Shown here one piece after another: positions 33,364-45,969 of a DNA stretch of 64,000 nt (the first letter of the stretch is position 1; each line of letters begins with the position of its first letter). Source of the DNA: Sipunculus nudus (lineage: Eukaryota; Annelida; Sipuncula; Golfingiida; Sipunculidae); contig CM049312.1 in NCBI GenBank assembly GCA_026874595.1, positions 69,656,929-69,720,928 on the forward strand, written 5' to 3'. The notes under the pieces are model-generated. The model searched no databases. It was not told the DNA's origin and saw only the letters and a list, made by a program, of their open reading frames with translations. Made by a program: the position numbers and the translations under genes.

Positions 33364-34564
33364 GTCCTATATAGAAATAGACTGGCTCTCAATTTATTGA
33401 ATTAACAGAATAGATTGGCACCCTACCTGAAAAAGAGCCCGGTGATTTGAGGTGAGGGTTGGAGTAGGTATGATGTAGCGTGGACCAGTAATGTTCGTCC
33501 GGACTGTAAGTTTTACGGGACCACTCCAGTAGATCTTTGGCTTTCTGGTCCGTTAACATAAAGTCCACAAAATCCCTACTGAAAATCCCGTAAGCACTCC
33601 CCCGTACTATATCAATGTCATGAGGTGGAGGGGGGTTCTTTTTCCCGGTCACTTCAACCTTCGTTTTTGATTCTTTCCATTCCGACTCAAAACGTCTCTT
33701 AATTACCCGATATTTATACATCCCTTCTATATCATTGGCACCGTTATATATTTTTAAAATCTTCACCATTTCTGCGTTAGTCCTTATTGGGAATGCCTGG
33801 CCTGCGAGATTGATTAAATAATTCCATCTACTCTTTGGTAATTTAACAAGGTCTTCCATACAATTAATGTCAGCTTTCAAACGGGTGAACCCGGCGTAAA
33901 CTATATGCTCCACTTTAGATGATATGAACACGTTTGGAAAGCACCTAGTTATTGCACGTATTGCTTTTTGGAATGTTTCAGGCTGGTTCGCATCAGGGTG
34001 AATACAATATAAATTCTGAGGTCTATAAATTGAACGCAACAATCTCTCAATTTGCTGAACGTTTGTATGGACTAAAATATTGAACGCTATGGGATAATTC
34101 TCCTCCTCTGTATTTACTGGGTGCATAATATATCCGCGATCTTTCATGAACTGACTACAGTTGTTGGTCACTTCTATATAATACTCATCCTTCTTGAAGT
34201 CTACGTTCATAGTTTTCATAAAATCTCTTGCTCTCTGGTAAAACTTTTTATCGCTACTCTCCCCATGTAGTATATTTTTACACGTAAGATCTTTGCAGTC
34301 GGTACACTTGCTGTTTTTCACAACTTCCGGTAGCCCTAATAATGTTTCACTTGTGCACGAGTAGTTGAATGATTGTAATATTGTTCGTTTTGTTGTCATG
34401 GTAACGGAATGCTGAAGAGGGTGGGGTTGTGGCGTCGGAGGTCCCTGCACAGCTTCCGGTGTTTTATCGTCTGCTGTAAACGGAGCAGACGACATCAGGA
34501 CGGTCAGCAGTGCGCATGATCCAACCACCATCATCAACTGTCGTATCTTGCGCCTGCGCATCAT
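32287..34564 (-). CDS. GCNT: Beta-1,6-N-acetylglucosaminyltransferase, core-2/branching (GCNT) family, two coding exons
   Basis: This is a Golgi type II membrane enzyme that adds GlcNAc in beta-1,6 linkage to O-glycan cores (glycosyltransferase family 14). Coding exon 1 is 34564-33427 and exon 2 is 32570-32287. The donor CAG|GTAGGG (GT at 33426-33425) and the acceptor ATGAAAG|GT (AG at 32572-32571) join in phase 1, giving 473 residues. A short cytoplasmic N-terminus (MMRRRKIRQ) precedes a transmembrane segment at about residues 11-25, then a stem, then the Branch domain: ILVHTNVQQIERLLRSIY, NLYCIHPDANQ, VVYAGF-like VEHIVYAGFTRLKADINCMEDL (218-239), NYLINLAGQAFPIRTNAEMV (248-267), HDIDIVRGSAYGIFSRDFVDFM (315-336) and SPDEHYWSTL (354-363). 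Exon 2 supplies GGEAKCYGKWRRGVCVLGVE and the conserved C-terminal NKFYQDYQPIALDCMEKWID. The start at 34564 is preferred because a good acceptor (TACTTGCAG, AG at 34582-34581) lies just upstream, making the 36 extra in-frame codons intronic. N-glycosylation sequons lie at N67 and N135. An untranslated first exon must lie further upstream. The specific acceptor substrate is not predictable. Confidence 0.92.
32613..32657. repeat. (AT)n microsatellite in the GCNT intron
   Basis: It lies 40 bp upstream of exon 2 on the gene's strand, between the live exon and its first decayed copy. Confidence 0.98.
32675..32815 (-). pseudogene. Decayed duplicate of GCNT exon 2, copy 2
   Basis: On the minus strand the block starting near 32812 matches the exon 2 acceptor region and its first codons: ATGAAAAGACTGCC against ATGAAAGGTCTGCC, then GGCAGTTTACGTGACG against GGCAGTTTACGTTGCG. 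Further along its frame DVSIMGI lies where exon 2 has GVCVLGV. It has lost GGEAKC and runs into the AT tract. The gene model skips it. Confidence 0.6.
32822..32904. repeat. (TC)n and (CA)n microsatellite in the GCNT intron
   Basis: A CTCTCT run of about 40 bp is followed by ACACAC. Confidence 0.95.
32945..33090 (-). pseudogene. Decayed duplicate of GCNT exon 2, copy 3
   Basis: Its minus-strand frame FDSISDVNVMDII mirrors FDSISDVSIMGII in copy 2 at 32675-32815, about 280 bp away. The start of the unit is too decayed to read. It supports a tandem array of three exon-sized units in the intron. Confidence 0.45.
33325..33364. repeat. (TC)n-(AT)n microsatellite in the GCNT intron
   Basis: A CTCTCT run passes directly into ATATAT, about 60 bp inside the donor site of the intron. 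Confidence 0.95.
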
Positions 34565-34693
34565 GCCTGCAATTGTTTTCCTGCAAGTATATAAAAACAA
34601 AGCACTAATGAAAAAAGGTGAATATAAAATGCGGGGACTATATCTTTTTTTTATCATATGCACTGCGTTCATGGCAATCTCCTAAGACGTACC

Positions 34694-34970
34694 GGGTGGC
34701 ACAGACTATCTACAGAAATGCTGGGATGCACAGAATATCTACAGAAGTCCTGGAAGGCACAGACTATCTACAAAAGTCCTGGGAGGCACAGGTTATCTAC
34801 AGAAGTCCTGGGAGGCACAGGTTATCTACAGAATTGCTGGGAGGCACAGAATATCCACAGAAATACTGGGAGGCACAGGTTATCTAAAGAAATGCTATAG
34901 GAGGCACAGGTTATCTAAAGAAATGCTACGAGGCACAGAATAACTACAGAAATGCTAGGAGGCACATACA
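34694..34970. repeat. Minisatellite, 29-bp unit, about 9 copies, upstream of the GCNT coding exon
   Basis: The unit GGGAGGCACAGGTTATCTACAGAAGTCCT repeats with variants (GACTATCTACAAAAG, GAATATCTACAGAAA). It sits about 115 bp upstream of the splice acceptor of GCNT coding exon 1. Because 29 is not a multiple of 3, the open frames seen in it (34618-34900) are artefacts. Confidence 0.93.
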
Positions 34971-35488
34971 GTTTGATATTCTAAATATTTCATTTCATTC
35001 AAAGTTTTTCAACAACAGATATAATATCCAGAGAGACATACATACACACAAATTTCGGGAGTTTTTATGGGAGCCCTGCTATTCAGAATATATACATTTT
35101 TCGATATTATGCAAGGAAGGCGGTCCTCACTTACAAGTGGTAACGTTCATCGTGTTTGTGTGTTGTATCATAATGAAAGAGAAATCGTATACTAATATAG
35201 TTGGTATCTATCACAAACCCACAATATTAACCTGCTAAGTGTGCGGTTTCAGTGGACTTTGTAAAATGACATCCCCAGCACGTTAAAAACCGCAGTCACA
35301 ACCAGCAAAAGGTTGAACTTCAGCCAGCCTTCAGACTATTAGCCGTGGTGACAAACGCATCACAGATGACAAAGGGTCATGAAGCTCAGCCTATAAAAAA
35401 GATCTAGTGGTTTTAAATTTTATCATCAGAGAATAAAATGTGAACTTACAGTGACGATGACGTATGCGGCATTCAATACTCAAAAAGA
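34971..35488. other. Non-coding interval, nothing recognised
   Basis: This is presumably upstream intron or promoter of the GCNT gene. No TATA box or first exon could be assigned. Confidence 0.4.
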
Positions 35489-36165
35489 CATCTTACCGTT
35501 TTAACAGGAACGATTTAAATTGCACAATTTATTGAGAGAAGTTGAGTCTGATTCAGTGTAATCGAGATATAATGTTTCAACTTGTATCTAGAATTGGAAA
35601 TGACAAGAATTTGAATGTTACAACCTGTATTCTGATTTGTAAAAGACCAGAACTTGAATGTCTCAACTTGTACTCAGGATTGGAAATGACCACAATTGAA
35701 TGTTTCAACTTGTATTCAGAAATGGAAATGAACAGAATTTGAATGTTTTAACTTATATTCAGAATTGGAAAAGACCAGAATTTGAATGTCTCAACTTGTA
35801 CATCTCACCGTTTTAACAGGAACGATTTAAATTGCACAATTTACTGAGAGAAGTTGAGTCTGATTCAGTGTAATCGAGATATAATGTTTCAACTTGTATC
35901 TAGAATTGGAAATGACAAGAATTTTGATGTTTCAACCTGTATTCTGATTTGGAAAAGACCAGAACTTGAATGTCTCAACTTGTACTCAGGATTGGAAATG
36001 ACCAGAATTGAATGTTTCAACTTGTATTCACAATTTGAAAAGACCAGAATTTGAATGTTTCAACTTGTATTCACAATTGTAAAAGACCAGAATTTGAATG
36101 TTTCAACTTGTATTCAGAAATGGAAATGATCAGAATTTGAATGTTTCAACTTTTATTCAGAATAA
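35489..36165 (+). repeat. 312-bp tandem duplication built on a roughly 42-bp unit
   Basis: ACCGTTTTAACAGGAACGAT opens at about 35496 and again at about 35807, a step of about 312 bp, and the following sequence is nearly identical. Inside, a 42- or 43-bp unit (TTGAATGTTTCAACTTGTAT then TCAGAATTGGAAATGACC) repeats about 13 times in total. Frames at 35542-36054 arise from the repeat. Confidence 0.92.
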
Positions 36166-36203
36166 CAGTACGTATATGTTTAGCACAATCAATAATTAAT
36201 GGT

Positions 36204-36207
<4 letters not shown>

Positions 36208-36239
<32 letters not shown>
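36208..36239. repeat. (AT)n microsatellite
   Basis: It is followed at 36240-36355 by about three copies of a roughly 35-bp unit, TATTCTCATTAAGA with ACCATTATTAAGA. Confidence 0.9.
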
Positions 36240-36241
<2 letters not shown>

Positions 36242-36355
36242 TCTTATTAAGAGTACCATAAACATGAATTCTCATTAAGAGAACCATTATTAAGAATATC
36301 ATGTATTCTCATTAAGATAACTATTATTAAGAGTACCATATATTCTCATTAAGGA

Positions 36356-37008
36356 TGCTGACTGAAAGTAATTGGATGATGGATTTATCTAATGTGGACC
36401 CACAGAGTCCATTCAAAGACTAAACAGACTTGTCAGCTAAACTGAAGAAAAGTAAAGAACCAGAATGACTAAAAGCATCCGCTTTGGAGATGACTGTTCA
36501 TGTTTTAAACTTCTTGACACGCGAAAGAACAACGAATATAGAGCTCCGGGGGCAGTATTTGCAAGAAAGTTCAATTTGACCATTGACCTTTTTGAAAATA
36601 AAGCAATTATTTTCTGTGGTTAGAGCTTATATAATAAGAAAAATACCCTCAGCTTTTCTAATTAATAGCATGTATTTAAAAATCCCCCCCCCCCCCCCCC
36701 GCGAGCTCTGACAAAGCATTTACTGGCTCACTCAGGCTGCGGCTCTGGAGGTGCGCCTATTAAGTCTCTCTTCATCTGTTTGCTGGCTAATAAGTTTCCA
36801 TACATAAAATAATACATGTTTCTTTATCATCATACTATACCTTATCATAAGTTTACTTTCATACTCGTATATACAGAGTCCTCTATATGCAAAGGTTGCT
36901 GTCTCAGGCACAGAACTATACTCTCACCCACTTCACTAGTTGTGCAAACAATGCGTTATAAACAAATTGAAGATTTTATGAAACTGTTCTGCCAAGTTAT
37001 GCAGTTTT

Positions 37009-37053
<45 letters not shown>

Positions 37054-37174
37054 CAAAGTAATACACATAGAAATTCAATACATCATAGTGAGAGTGCTCA
37101 ACCATGCAGGGGAGCATTAATAATGTATCATATACAGTTCTGTAGTACATGAAGTAAAACTAACTGTTTATGAT

Positions 37175-37214
<40 letters not shown>

Positions 37215-38339
37215 GTCTTTTTCCACAATATAAAATCCATATCTTTGTAGAATAATTTTAATGAATATATTATCAGGTATACGTTCATCGTTGATATGTC
37301 ATTATTGTTATTTTTCTCTGTTGTCACAAGGTTTTGGTTATGAAATAAGATGTTATTACCATATAACTTAATAATACGTGAGGCTTACCCTGTCAACGCC
37401 ATGCTAGTGCTATATATACACACGTATTCACATTGCTCTATTGGTCTCTCTCTACTCGGCTATTCAATCGGTCGCTCTGGTCGACCTGTCCTGGCGTGTC
37501 CGGTATACCAGCTAAACACAGCTGATGATCACACTGGAAACACGTGTATGCACCCTTATACTTTGACCCCTACAGCCGCACCTTTATATCGGATTCACGT
37601 CACTGGTGACGATTGGATGCCGGTATAAGAGCACTTCCTCGTTCATGTTTATCAGATACGGTTATAATCAGACCTGAGTTTAAACTTTGTGGAGTTGCAC
37701 AGTATGAACACAAGCACATAGGACGCATAAATCATGTGTGTGTGTGTGTGTGTTAAAACAGAGATAATGATAACGTTGCCCAACAAATTAGACATTTGTC
37801 CTATATAATGAATTAACACTAATACTACTGGTAGCTTGGATTGTATTAATGTATAATACAGTCTCTGTGTGTAATGTCGGTTACAGGGCAAGCTTGACTG
37901 TCGGACATGTCACGCCACCACACCATACTCTGAGTCGTAACAGTACTCTTAATTATATAATTAGTAATGTAATCATATACTTTCAATAAATGTATCTGGT
38001 TATGTTATTTCGTAAAAACTATATAAACTATTGATCTTGTGTTAAACTCATTTTCTGATAAATGTTTCTGAAAATATGAGAAATCAGTCTACAATTTACA
38101 CAATATCAGACCCACTTTTCGCGGTCAGGGTCATTGGTCACATGCAAAATCAACCTCAACTGACAGCTGCTGATTGGATGATCTCATGTAAACACCCTAA
38201 AAATATAGCCAGCTAAAACAAAGATGGCTACTTATGGAGGGACACACCATATCTGCCAGCTCATGATAAAGAGACTAAAATGTTGTGAAACATAAACGGG
38301 GGATTTATTGTAAAATTTTTAACTGCCATATTAGGTTGT
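36356..38339. other. Interval with microsatellites and no gene
   Basis: It contains a poly-C run at about 36684-36700 and (AT)n tracts at 37014-37051 and 37182-37211. The frame at 37350-37628 carries no domain. No repeat partner was noticed. Confidence 0.45.
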
Positions 38340-40127
38340 CACTTCCATTTGTTGTTTACTTGGAAAATATTGAAAAATATAAAATTTTTAGTGAATCTTC
38401 AACAAAAAACAGGTGGACAGAAGGTGGTGAAATAGATTATAGCATTTGAAAAGCTAAAAGAAAATGGCCCTGCTACTTGGTGATAATCAAGTACTAAAAA
38501 TACGATTCTCAAACAAATACTCTGATATGACTACCATGGAAAAAAAACAGTACAGGTTTTTAAATACTGTGTTGCATATGAAATATTTACCGATTGACAG
38601 ACAGGTGGACAAAAAGGACTAATAACTTTATTTCACTTTCTGCCGAGGCAAGAGAATAATGATTTTAAGTTCAAAGTTAACCCTATTTTTTCAGCATGTC
38701 CACTTTTTGCAGGAAAATAATGATTTATTTATTGTATAAATAATTATCATATTGTATTTTTTTAATGTTACAAATTTTATAAATTTGCAAAACATAATAT
38801 CTGCAAATAAAAGTAAATTCAGAATTTTTAAGTCACATAATTATTTGTCCTCAGTTTGGTCATGTCAAATTATGCATACACATGTTTTAATTTTTTTTAC
38901 ATTATACAATACTTGAACTAAATTTAAAAGATTTTTTAAAAGATAAAATCACTAAAAAAACAATGCCACATCACGGCATCTTCTAGATTATTCCTTGGAA
39001 CTCTGTTCCAAAAAAAGTTTGTACATTAAATTTTTTTCATATATTTTACATTTTTTATTTCGTTAAATAAAAATATTTAAGTTGATTAAAATTTGCTGTT
39101 CAAATCAGGTATTCACACTGTTGGTTGAATGAGGGAGAAACAACGTCATTTTGCTTAATACTGTCTCAATTATGATTTAATACTGAACGTCAACCATGTT
39201 AAAAAAGAAAGCCAACAGTTTTTAATTTTTCTGAAGCACGGAATTCTTCACAACATAAATATACACCGCTTGTAATACAAAACAAATACCAAAATGTAGC
39301 TAAAGTCTAGAAAAAAGTGAACTGGGTTACATAACAGTCTGGCTAGGAGAGGGCTCCAGCACTCACTGTACAGGAATGAACTGAATTGACTTGATGTACA
39401 AAGTACTTGGAATGGTGTTTGAAAATTTTAATAGAACCTACACTTTTTGATAAATTCCTTTCAAATTTCAATTTTTAAAAAAGTAAACCCATTTTTGTAT
39501 ATACTGTGAAAATTAAAGCAACAGTGCATACAGGAGAAAAATGGTAAATGGTCAATGTTTGGTAAAATTAAGGTATTGATTTAAGGTATATGCTAATAAC
39601 TTGAATAAAACTTACAAATTGCTGATCTTATTCCTGGCATACAATTAAATCTTGATTAAATAAAATTGTACCCTTGAACAAAACGTCTCAAGCTTTAACA
39701 GTTACTTCATTAAAGGAGAAAATATGTTTCTTGATGTGTTGACACGATACATTATGTTCAGGTCCATATCTTCTATAACCATTAATTTCTAGCATGTACA
39801 TGAGAAATATACAGAGGAATATCTATATCAAATATACAAAAAAAACCAGGGGTTTTAATCAGAGACACTCTTGAAATGTAACAACAGGCTTTTACTCCAA
39901 GCAGAGGTTTTTCCTTAATTTCTGGAAGGAATGAAGTCGCAGTGACCCAGCTTTGGGTTTGGTAGAACTTCAAACTACATCAAACAACATCTAACTGTTT
40001 GTTGAATTTTGAATTCGTAGGTTCAACGGTTTCAAAACGTGCCCTGTTAACAGAGGGACGGATGGACGGACGACGTACAAAGGACCATCGCTTTAGCTTA
40101 GATGACTTATAGTCAGCTGAGCTAAAA
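38340..40127 (+). repeat. Interspersed family A, copy 2
   Basis: It matches 57960-60521 in order: AAAATGGCCCTGCTACTTGGTGATAATC, GACAGGTGGACAAAAAGGACTAATA, GTGTACATCTGCAAA-type AT-rich core, then the tail ACTTATAGTCAGCTGAGCTAAAAA at 40104-40127 preceded by a GGACGGATGGACGGACGACG run. It is the same strand as 42480 and 57960, with no coding domain. Confidence 0.75.
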
Positions 40128-42337
40128 ACACAATGGACTCGGATATTTCTATCGTTATAACATACGTGGCTGAGACGCTCTATTTCATTCTCTGGTCCGG
40201 AGCTATTCACTCGTAAACAATAATCAGCTAGCTGGAAATCACGTGCATGGAACCTGCTTTTTGTAGGCCCAGCTGAATGGCATTTCCAGATGTGGGGCGC
40301 TTAATATCATTACGTCCTGGCGAAGAAAACAAAGAATTCGTACGGTATAGTAGTTACCTTGAATGCATGTGCACAACTCTCCGAACAACAGGTATACAAC
40401 TACTGGCAGGATGTGACGTCATCTAAAACGAACTCGGCTTTAAATTTTACCAGAAGCCCCCGGCCCCTGTACATTTATATGCAGACGACAGCACAGTCAG
40501 CAGACGACAACCTGGTCAGAGAATTCAATTGACGACACCTCATATTTAGTTGATCAATGGTTCGCTATGGTCGATAGGGTTGTCCATGTTTAAAGCCTGA
40601 TCGTAAGCACTTGTTTTAATTAATTTTGCTTGATCATTGTTTCAATATGTTTTGATCAGAGAACCCCACCCCACCCGCTTTGTTCTATCGATGGATCCGC
40701 CCCGACCCTGGGAATGCCAACACGGACAGGAAAGCATGTGATAAAGTTATGTACCACGGGAAGCAAATGACTGCGGCATCTTGTTTTACTTTGCAAACAC
40801 GACTACTGATACACACAGCGAAATGAAATAAACGCATTTATACTTAATCCGTTTTCATACCTTATTATCCATAAATGTAAACCCTTTTGCAGTTGGGATT
40901 TCACACGGCCATATTCAAGTGTATGTATAAAGTGGCATAACCACCAGCGGTAGGCTGGTTTGCTCAGGCCGGTTAGAATCGTATATAATACAGATATATG
41001 TGTATTTATCGTTATTTATCTTGTGTGAGAGTGTCACCGTGTATGAGAGAGCCATAGAAAGGCTGACAAAATATGAATTGAGTGTGTATGTGTCTGTGTG
41101 TTATTTGAGTGAGAGACAGGGGATGGGAGAAATATTCAACTGTTACAAATCACCACACACCCAAACACACACACACAACCAGTTCAAGCTGTTGGTTCGG
41201 AGAAATCAAGAGAAGAAAGCGGTATAGGCACACACACACACACATATATACCATCACATACACAAACATGCAGTTTAAGCAATCGGCTAGGAGACATCGA
41301 CACATACACACACAGATGATGGATGGAGAGATAAATCGAGAGAAAGACAGCTAAACAGACGGACACATACACAGAGGCAACGAAGTCGGCTTGAAGAGGT
41401 ATAATATTATAAAATGGCTTACATGTATACTCAGCCAGGCGTGATTTCACGTCTTCTTGTCTTTACTGAAACACGTTTGCCGAACTGGTTTGATTTCCCA
41501 TCATGCAGTATCCAATATTTATCATAAAGCTGTAGGTTTTTAGCGACATTTTTATAAGGTCACCAGGTCCACTTTTTAGGATCGTGAAATTGTATTCCAA
41601 CAATGTTGCCATGGAGACACGGTTTTCATTGCGACCCTGAGCTAGCAAGCCAGCAATCGGAAGGACACAAAATCAAGTTCCCTTAGCTCCACATTCAAGT
41701 ACCGGTATTATCCACGGCACAGAATGGATGAAAAATAAGGTTCCTCAAATATGGTTTCTCCAATTTTTTTTTATCTCTGTGTTTATAATCGTCCCAGCAC
41801 GGCATGGATTTATCAAAAGGGCCTGCCCGTGTAGATAATGCCGTACACATCACAACTGTACACTCGTCTATACACTATATTATAACCTGTTTTGTCCTCT
41901 GCATAGCACTCAGAGCTGTTTATACGCCAGAACCAGGATGGGTTTGTTTGCTTGCTTTTGTTCATAGCCACAGAACCAGACTCACTACATCTTTAGCCCG
42001 TAATACATAACAAGGGACCCATGGGTCTCTGTGCTCAGCTGTAGTTGACCTTAAAGGTAAATATCTAAAAATAATATATAATGGAGATTAAGTCTAAGAA
42101 GAAAAGTTTATATAGCCCATGGTTGGTTGACATGATTGATTTGTACTGTTAAGTAAGAAATTGTTGCAAATAATATTTTGTGACCAAACCATGCATTTCC
42201 TAATGTCAAAATTGAAGCATGTGAGCAGTTTGTGACCATAAGATGTATAATATTACCATGATCATTGGTTGGCTTTTTGATAAATTGTTGACAGTTCAGT
42301 AGTTTACATAATTGTTCAAATGGACCTATTTTTTTAT

Positions 42338-42340
<3 letters not shown>
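40128..42340. other. Non-coding interval with CA/GA-rich segment
   Basis: (CA)n, (TG)n and GAGAGA runs cluster at about 41030-41370 and generate artefact frames. The motif GGGACCCATGGGTCTC lies at 42015-42030. No gene was recognised. Confidence 0.45.

Positions 42341-42392
<52 letters not shown>
42341..42392. repeat. (AT)n microsatellite, 52 bp
   Basis: It lies about 90 bp to the left of a family A copy. Confidence 0.98.
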
Positions 42393-42396
<4 letters not shown>

Positions 42397-42479
42397 AAAT
42401 CTATGTATTTTTTACTTTATAAAATGTATACAGTTAATATATAACTTACGTCCCAAGTCCACAGAAGCAAGGACTTGTG

Positions 42480-44198
42480 GGAAAATTCAACAATGCTTAC
42501 AGGATAAAAAAAGTCCATTCACAATTACTTAATATTTAAAAGACAGACAGACTGGTAAACAAACAAAGCTGATAATATATGAAGTTTCAATTATTTCTTA
42601 TTTTATTATTATATTATTTTTTTTTAAGTTTAACATCTGCAATATTACACAACTGAATACATAAATTGCTTTCAAATTTCAGCCTTAAATAACTTAAATC
42701 CATACACATACGGCATATTAAAGTAATTTTAACAGTGATTATAGGTAGAAATTCATAATTAATATATATTTAATTATAACGGAGAGATGATGGACAGACA
42801 GCACTGACCACGTATGTTCCATTCTCCTGAGACAAGAAAATGTTCAATAAGATCTTAATTTTTTTTCTAATCCAATTGTTTTAAAAAACAAATAAATTTT
42901 AAACATTTTTAATAAAATCTAATGTCCCAGTGCACAGGTGCAAAAGAATCAATAGCAGCAGAGGTGGGGGGGGGGGGGGGGGGGATTTATAACACTTATG
43001 CAGGGCAAACAAAGCCTGATCTCCAATTCTGCTTAGGCAGGAAAAGAATGAACAAATGTTTGTATTTGATCCTTATTTTATTATCACATCATTTTTTTTT
43101 ATTTTAAGTTTATATTTCTATAAATTTCCAATATAACATATATATCTGAATATAAAAGTTGATTCATAATTCTAAATTGCATCATCATAAATCTCAATCA
43201 GATAATACAACATCATGCATACACATGTATATTTATTTTTCACCACAAAAATATATCTTTTAAATTTGCAAAACAATAAATATCTGTGAATAATAATTCA
43301 TTCAAAGTTCACAATTATAAATTGTGCATTTATTTATCCATAATTTGCTTCATATTTTATAAATTTATGCATACTGATGGGTTTAATTATATTTTAATTT
43401 GTTTAAATCATTTACACGAAAATTGATTTCTTTAAAAATGCTACATTAACACAACATTGGCATCTTCTTGATTACTCCTTGAATTACGTTTCATGGAATT
43501 TTTTTTTATATTCGAGTGGAACCAGCATTATAATTAAGGAAATACAGTACAGAAAATTACAATTACTGCATTCTAAACACTTAATGGGGAGGGTTGGCAG
43601 GGGCATATTAGATCTCCCCTAGTGACTGTAACAAATAAGGAACCCTGGCATAGCTGACTTCCAGTGACCAGGGGTAAGTTGCCTGCATCTGGACGAAGCA
43701 TGTAACTACAACAGAGTCTCAGGAAAAAAATTAATAACTAGCCTAATTTTAAAGTTTTTATTTTCAAATATGTGAGCAAATATTTTTCCTGATCTTTTTA
43801 CAAAGTCCAATATTTTTAAGCCAATAACTCAAAGAAATTACTCTTAATACACTTAATTTCGTGCGTGTATATAGGAAATATATAGGAGAATACTTCTGGT
43901 AAATATTAAGAAAAACAGATAAGTGATTTTGGTATAAGGGAGTCCTGAAGCGTGATAATAGATTTTTAATCGAAATTTGAGGTTTTTTCCTCGGAGGAAC
44001 GAAGTCACAGTGACCCAGTTTTCGGTTTGGTAGGAGATCTTGAGGACATCTAACAGTATGCCGAATTTGAGATTCGTAAGTCAAACGGTTTCAAAACGTG
44101 TCAGTCCAACGGACGGAGGGCCAGACGGACGGACGGACGGACGAAGGACAATGAACCACTACTATAGCTTATATGACTTATAGTCAGCTGAGCTAAAA
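42480..44198 (+). repeat. Interspersed family A, copy 3
   Basis: It aligns by eye with the other long copies (AGACAGACTGGTAAACAAAC, TAACTAGCCTAATTTTAAAG near 43738, TTTTTACAAAGTCCAATAT, CAAAACGTGTCAG). It ends in the shared tail CTTATAGTCAGCTGAGCTAAAAA at 44176-44198 after a GGACGGACGGACGGACGG run at 44127-44144. A (G)n run sits at 42965-42984. Confidence 0.75.
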
Positions 44199-44275
44199 AA
44201 ACACATGGTCAATTAACAAATGCTGCACAATTTAGATAACACAGCCTATTTAAGCTTATATATAATTGTATATGC

Positions 44276-44278
<3 letters not shown>

Positions 44279-44319
<41 letters not shown>
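44279..44319. repeat. (AT)n microsatellite, 41 bp
   Basis: It lies 80 bp to the right of the family A tail. Confidence 0.97.
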
Positions 44320-44530
44320 GCAATGGTTGGGATATTGTGGTGAAATGTAGATAATGACAAAACGATCAATTCGTTGAGGAAAGAGTTCAGTCAGTTGAGG
44401 AAAACTGATAAATTATAGTTATATTTTTAACTACCCGCGCCTACAATTGGATTCCCTGCTTGGGATAAAAACCTGCCAATGTTCAAATAATCCAACCGAC
44501 GTGTGTCCACTTAAGGTTTAATTGCTAGAC

Positions 44531-44700
44531 AGTATGTAAAAGTAATTAATACTGATGTATAAATAATATAAAAGTACATAGAACTGACGTATAAATTAAG
44601 TAAAAGTAAATAATACTGATGTATAAATTATGTAAAAGTAGATATAACTAATGTATAAATTATGTAAGAGTAAATCATACTGATTTAAAATTATATAATA
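44531..44700 (+). repeat. Short tandem repeat, about 33-bp unit, five copies
   Basis: The unit AATACTGATGTATAAATTA then TGTAAAAGTA recurs with variants. It is AT-rich and non-coding. Confidence 0.8.
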
Positions 44701-45775
44701 AAAAACTGTATAGACGAATTAACTGAGCAATGCTATAAACGTATAATATTGAATATTTCAAAGAACTTTACCCTCATCCAGAATGAGACTACGAGATCTA
44801 ATTAACGATACATGCAACTATGTATACTTTTTATGGCATATATACTAACGACTTATATCACCGTAAAACGATAATGACTTACATAAAACTCAATAACTTG
44901 TAAACACTCCACGACCTATAAAATACTCGACGGCCAGTGAGATACTGAACGTAATGTGCTATGATTTAACATTAAGAACGACAACCGCCATTGAAGGCAA
45001 AAATAAAATATGCATCGAAAGTCCATTAACTTAATTTTTCCATCTTTCCTATACACAAAATTAGCAAAGGATTGAAGAAGATTTATAAGAATTAAACCTA
45101 CGGTTTTCAAGAGAAATTCTCTGACCCATACGACATCATCGCATGGGCACGTACTAAATCTATCATCTCGCATCAATACGCATCCTTAAAGGGTAAAATG
45201 ATGCACTTAGCGAGTCCATTAATATGGCAACTTCCCATTCAATAACAACTGGCTTTGAACATGGAGTTTACACTAAGTATGAATTGCGTATTCGATTTTT
45301 CTGGTGCTTTCCACGTGCTGCAGACTTGCACCACGCTCCATTGTAGCCCGATAAGTTTAGCGAATCATGGAGACGGTTAAACAGAGATAAAATAAACAAG
45401 AGAACAAGTATGCATTGTCTTTCGTATTCAGGATAAATAGGTTCAAGGAAGTCTACCGGATACTACGGGCACAGCGGGAGTTAATACAACGGGGTGTCAG
45501 TCTATCGATGTCAGATATCCAATGACGTCACAGCTTGCACGACGCCTCGCAACTCTTTGGTTTCTTCGTCCGCTGAATATCAAGTGAATGGTGCTTTGTT
45601 TTGCGATCGCCACGCCAATATTGTGACACAGAACACTTACATGAAGCCCAGATCAATAACCAGCTTAATTTCTAATAGATATATTCCATGATTTACAAGA
45701 ATAAACAAGGCTTACTAATATATCTCATTCTGGGGTGACAGACCATGGTCCAACGAAACAACTTGCAGGTATGAT

Positions 45776-45813
<38 letters not shown>

Positions 45814-45969
45814 TCGGACGTCTTGGTCCCATAATATATGACCTATCCGGGATGGCCATGAACTTCGGGCATCAATCACACCAACGACGTGCATGGCAGT
45901 TAGCAATTAATGTACCAGTACATGTATCTGCCTTCCGGTCTTTCTCGTGTACAGGAACGTCAATATATG
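44701..45969. other. Non-coding interval, nothing recognised
   Basis: Apart from an (AT)n tract at 45778-45811, no repeat partner or domain-bearing frame was seen. Confidence 0.4.

Noticed and set aside
34565-34672. A further 36 in-frame codons upstream of the GCNT start
   Set aside because: A strong splice acceptor (TACTTGCAG at 34589-34581) lies between them and the Met-Met-Arg start, and the extension has no conserved motif, so it is read as intron.
34618-34900. Repeat-bearing frames as a repeat protein
   Set aside because: The 29-bp unit is not a multiple of 3, so the frame drifts; it is a minisatellite.
35542-36054. Pair of nearly identical 66-codon frames as duplicated genes
   Set aside because: They are readings of the 42-bp repeat, duplicated as part of the 312-bp block.
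41000-41450. His/Thr-rich frames
   Set aside because: They are caused by (CA)n and (GA)n repeats.
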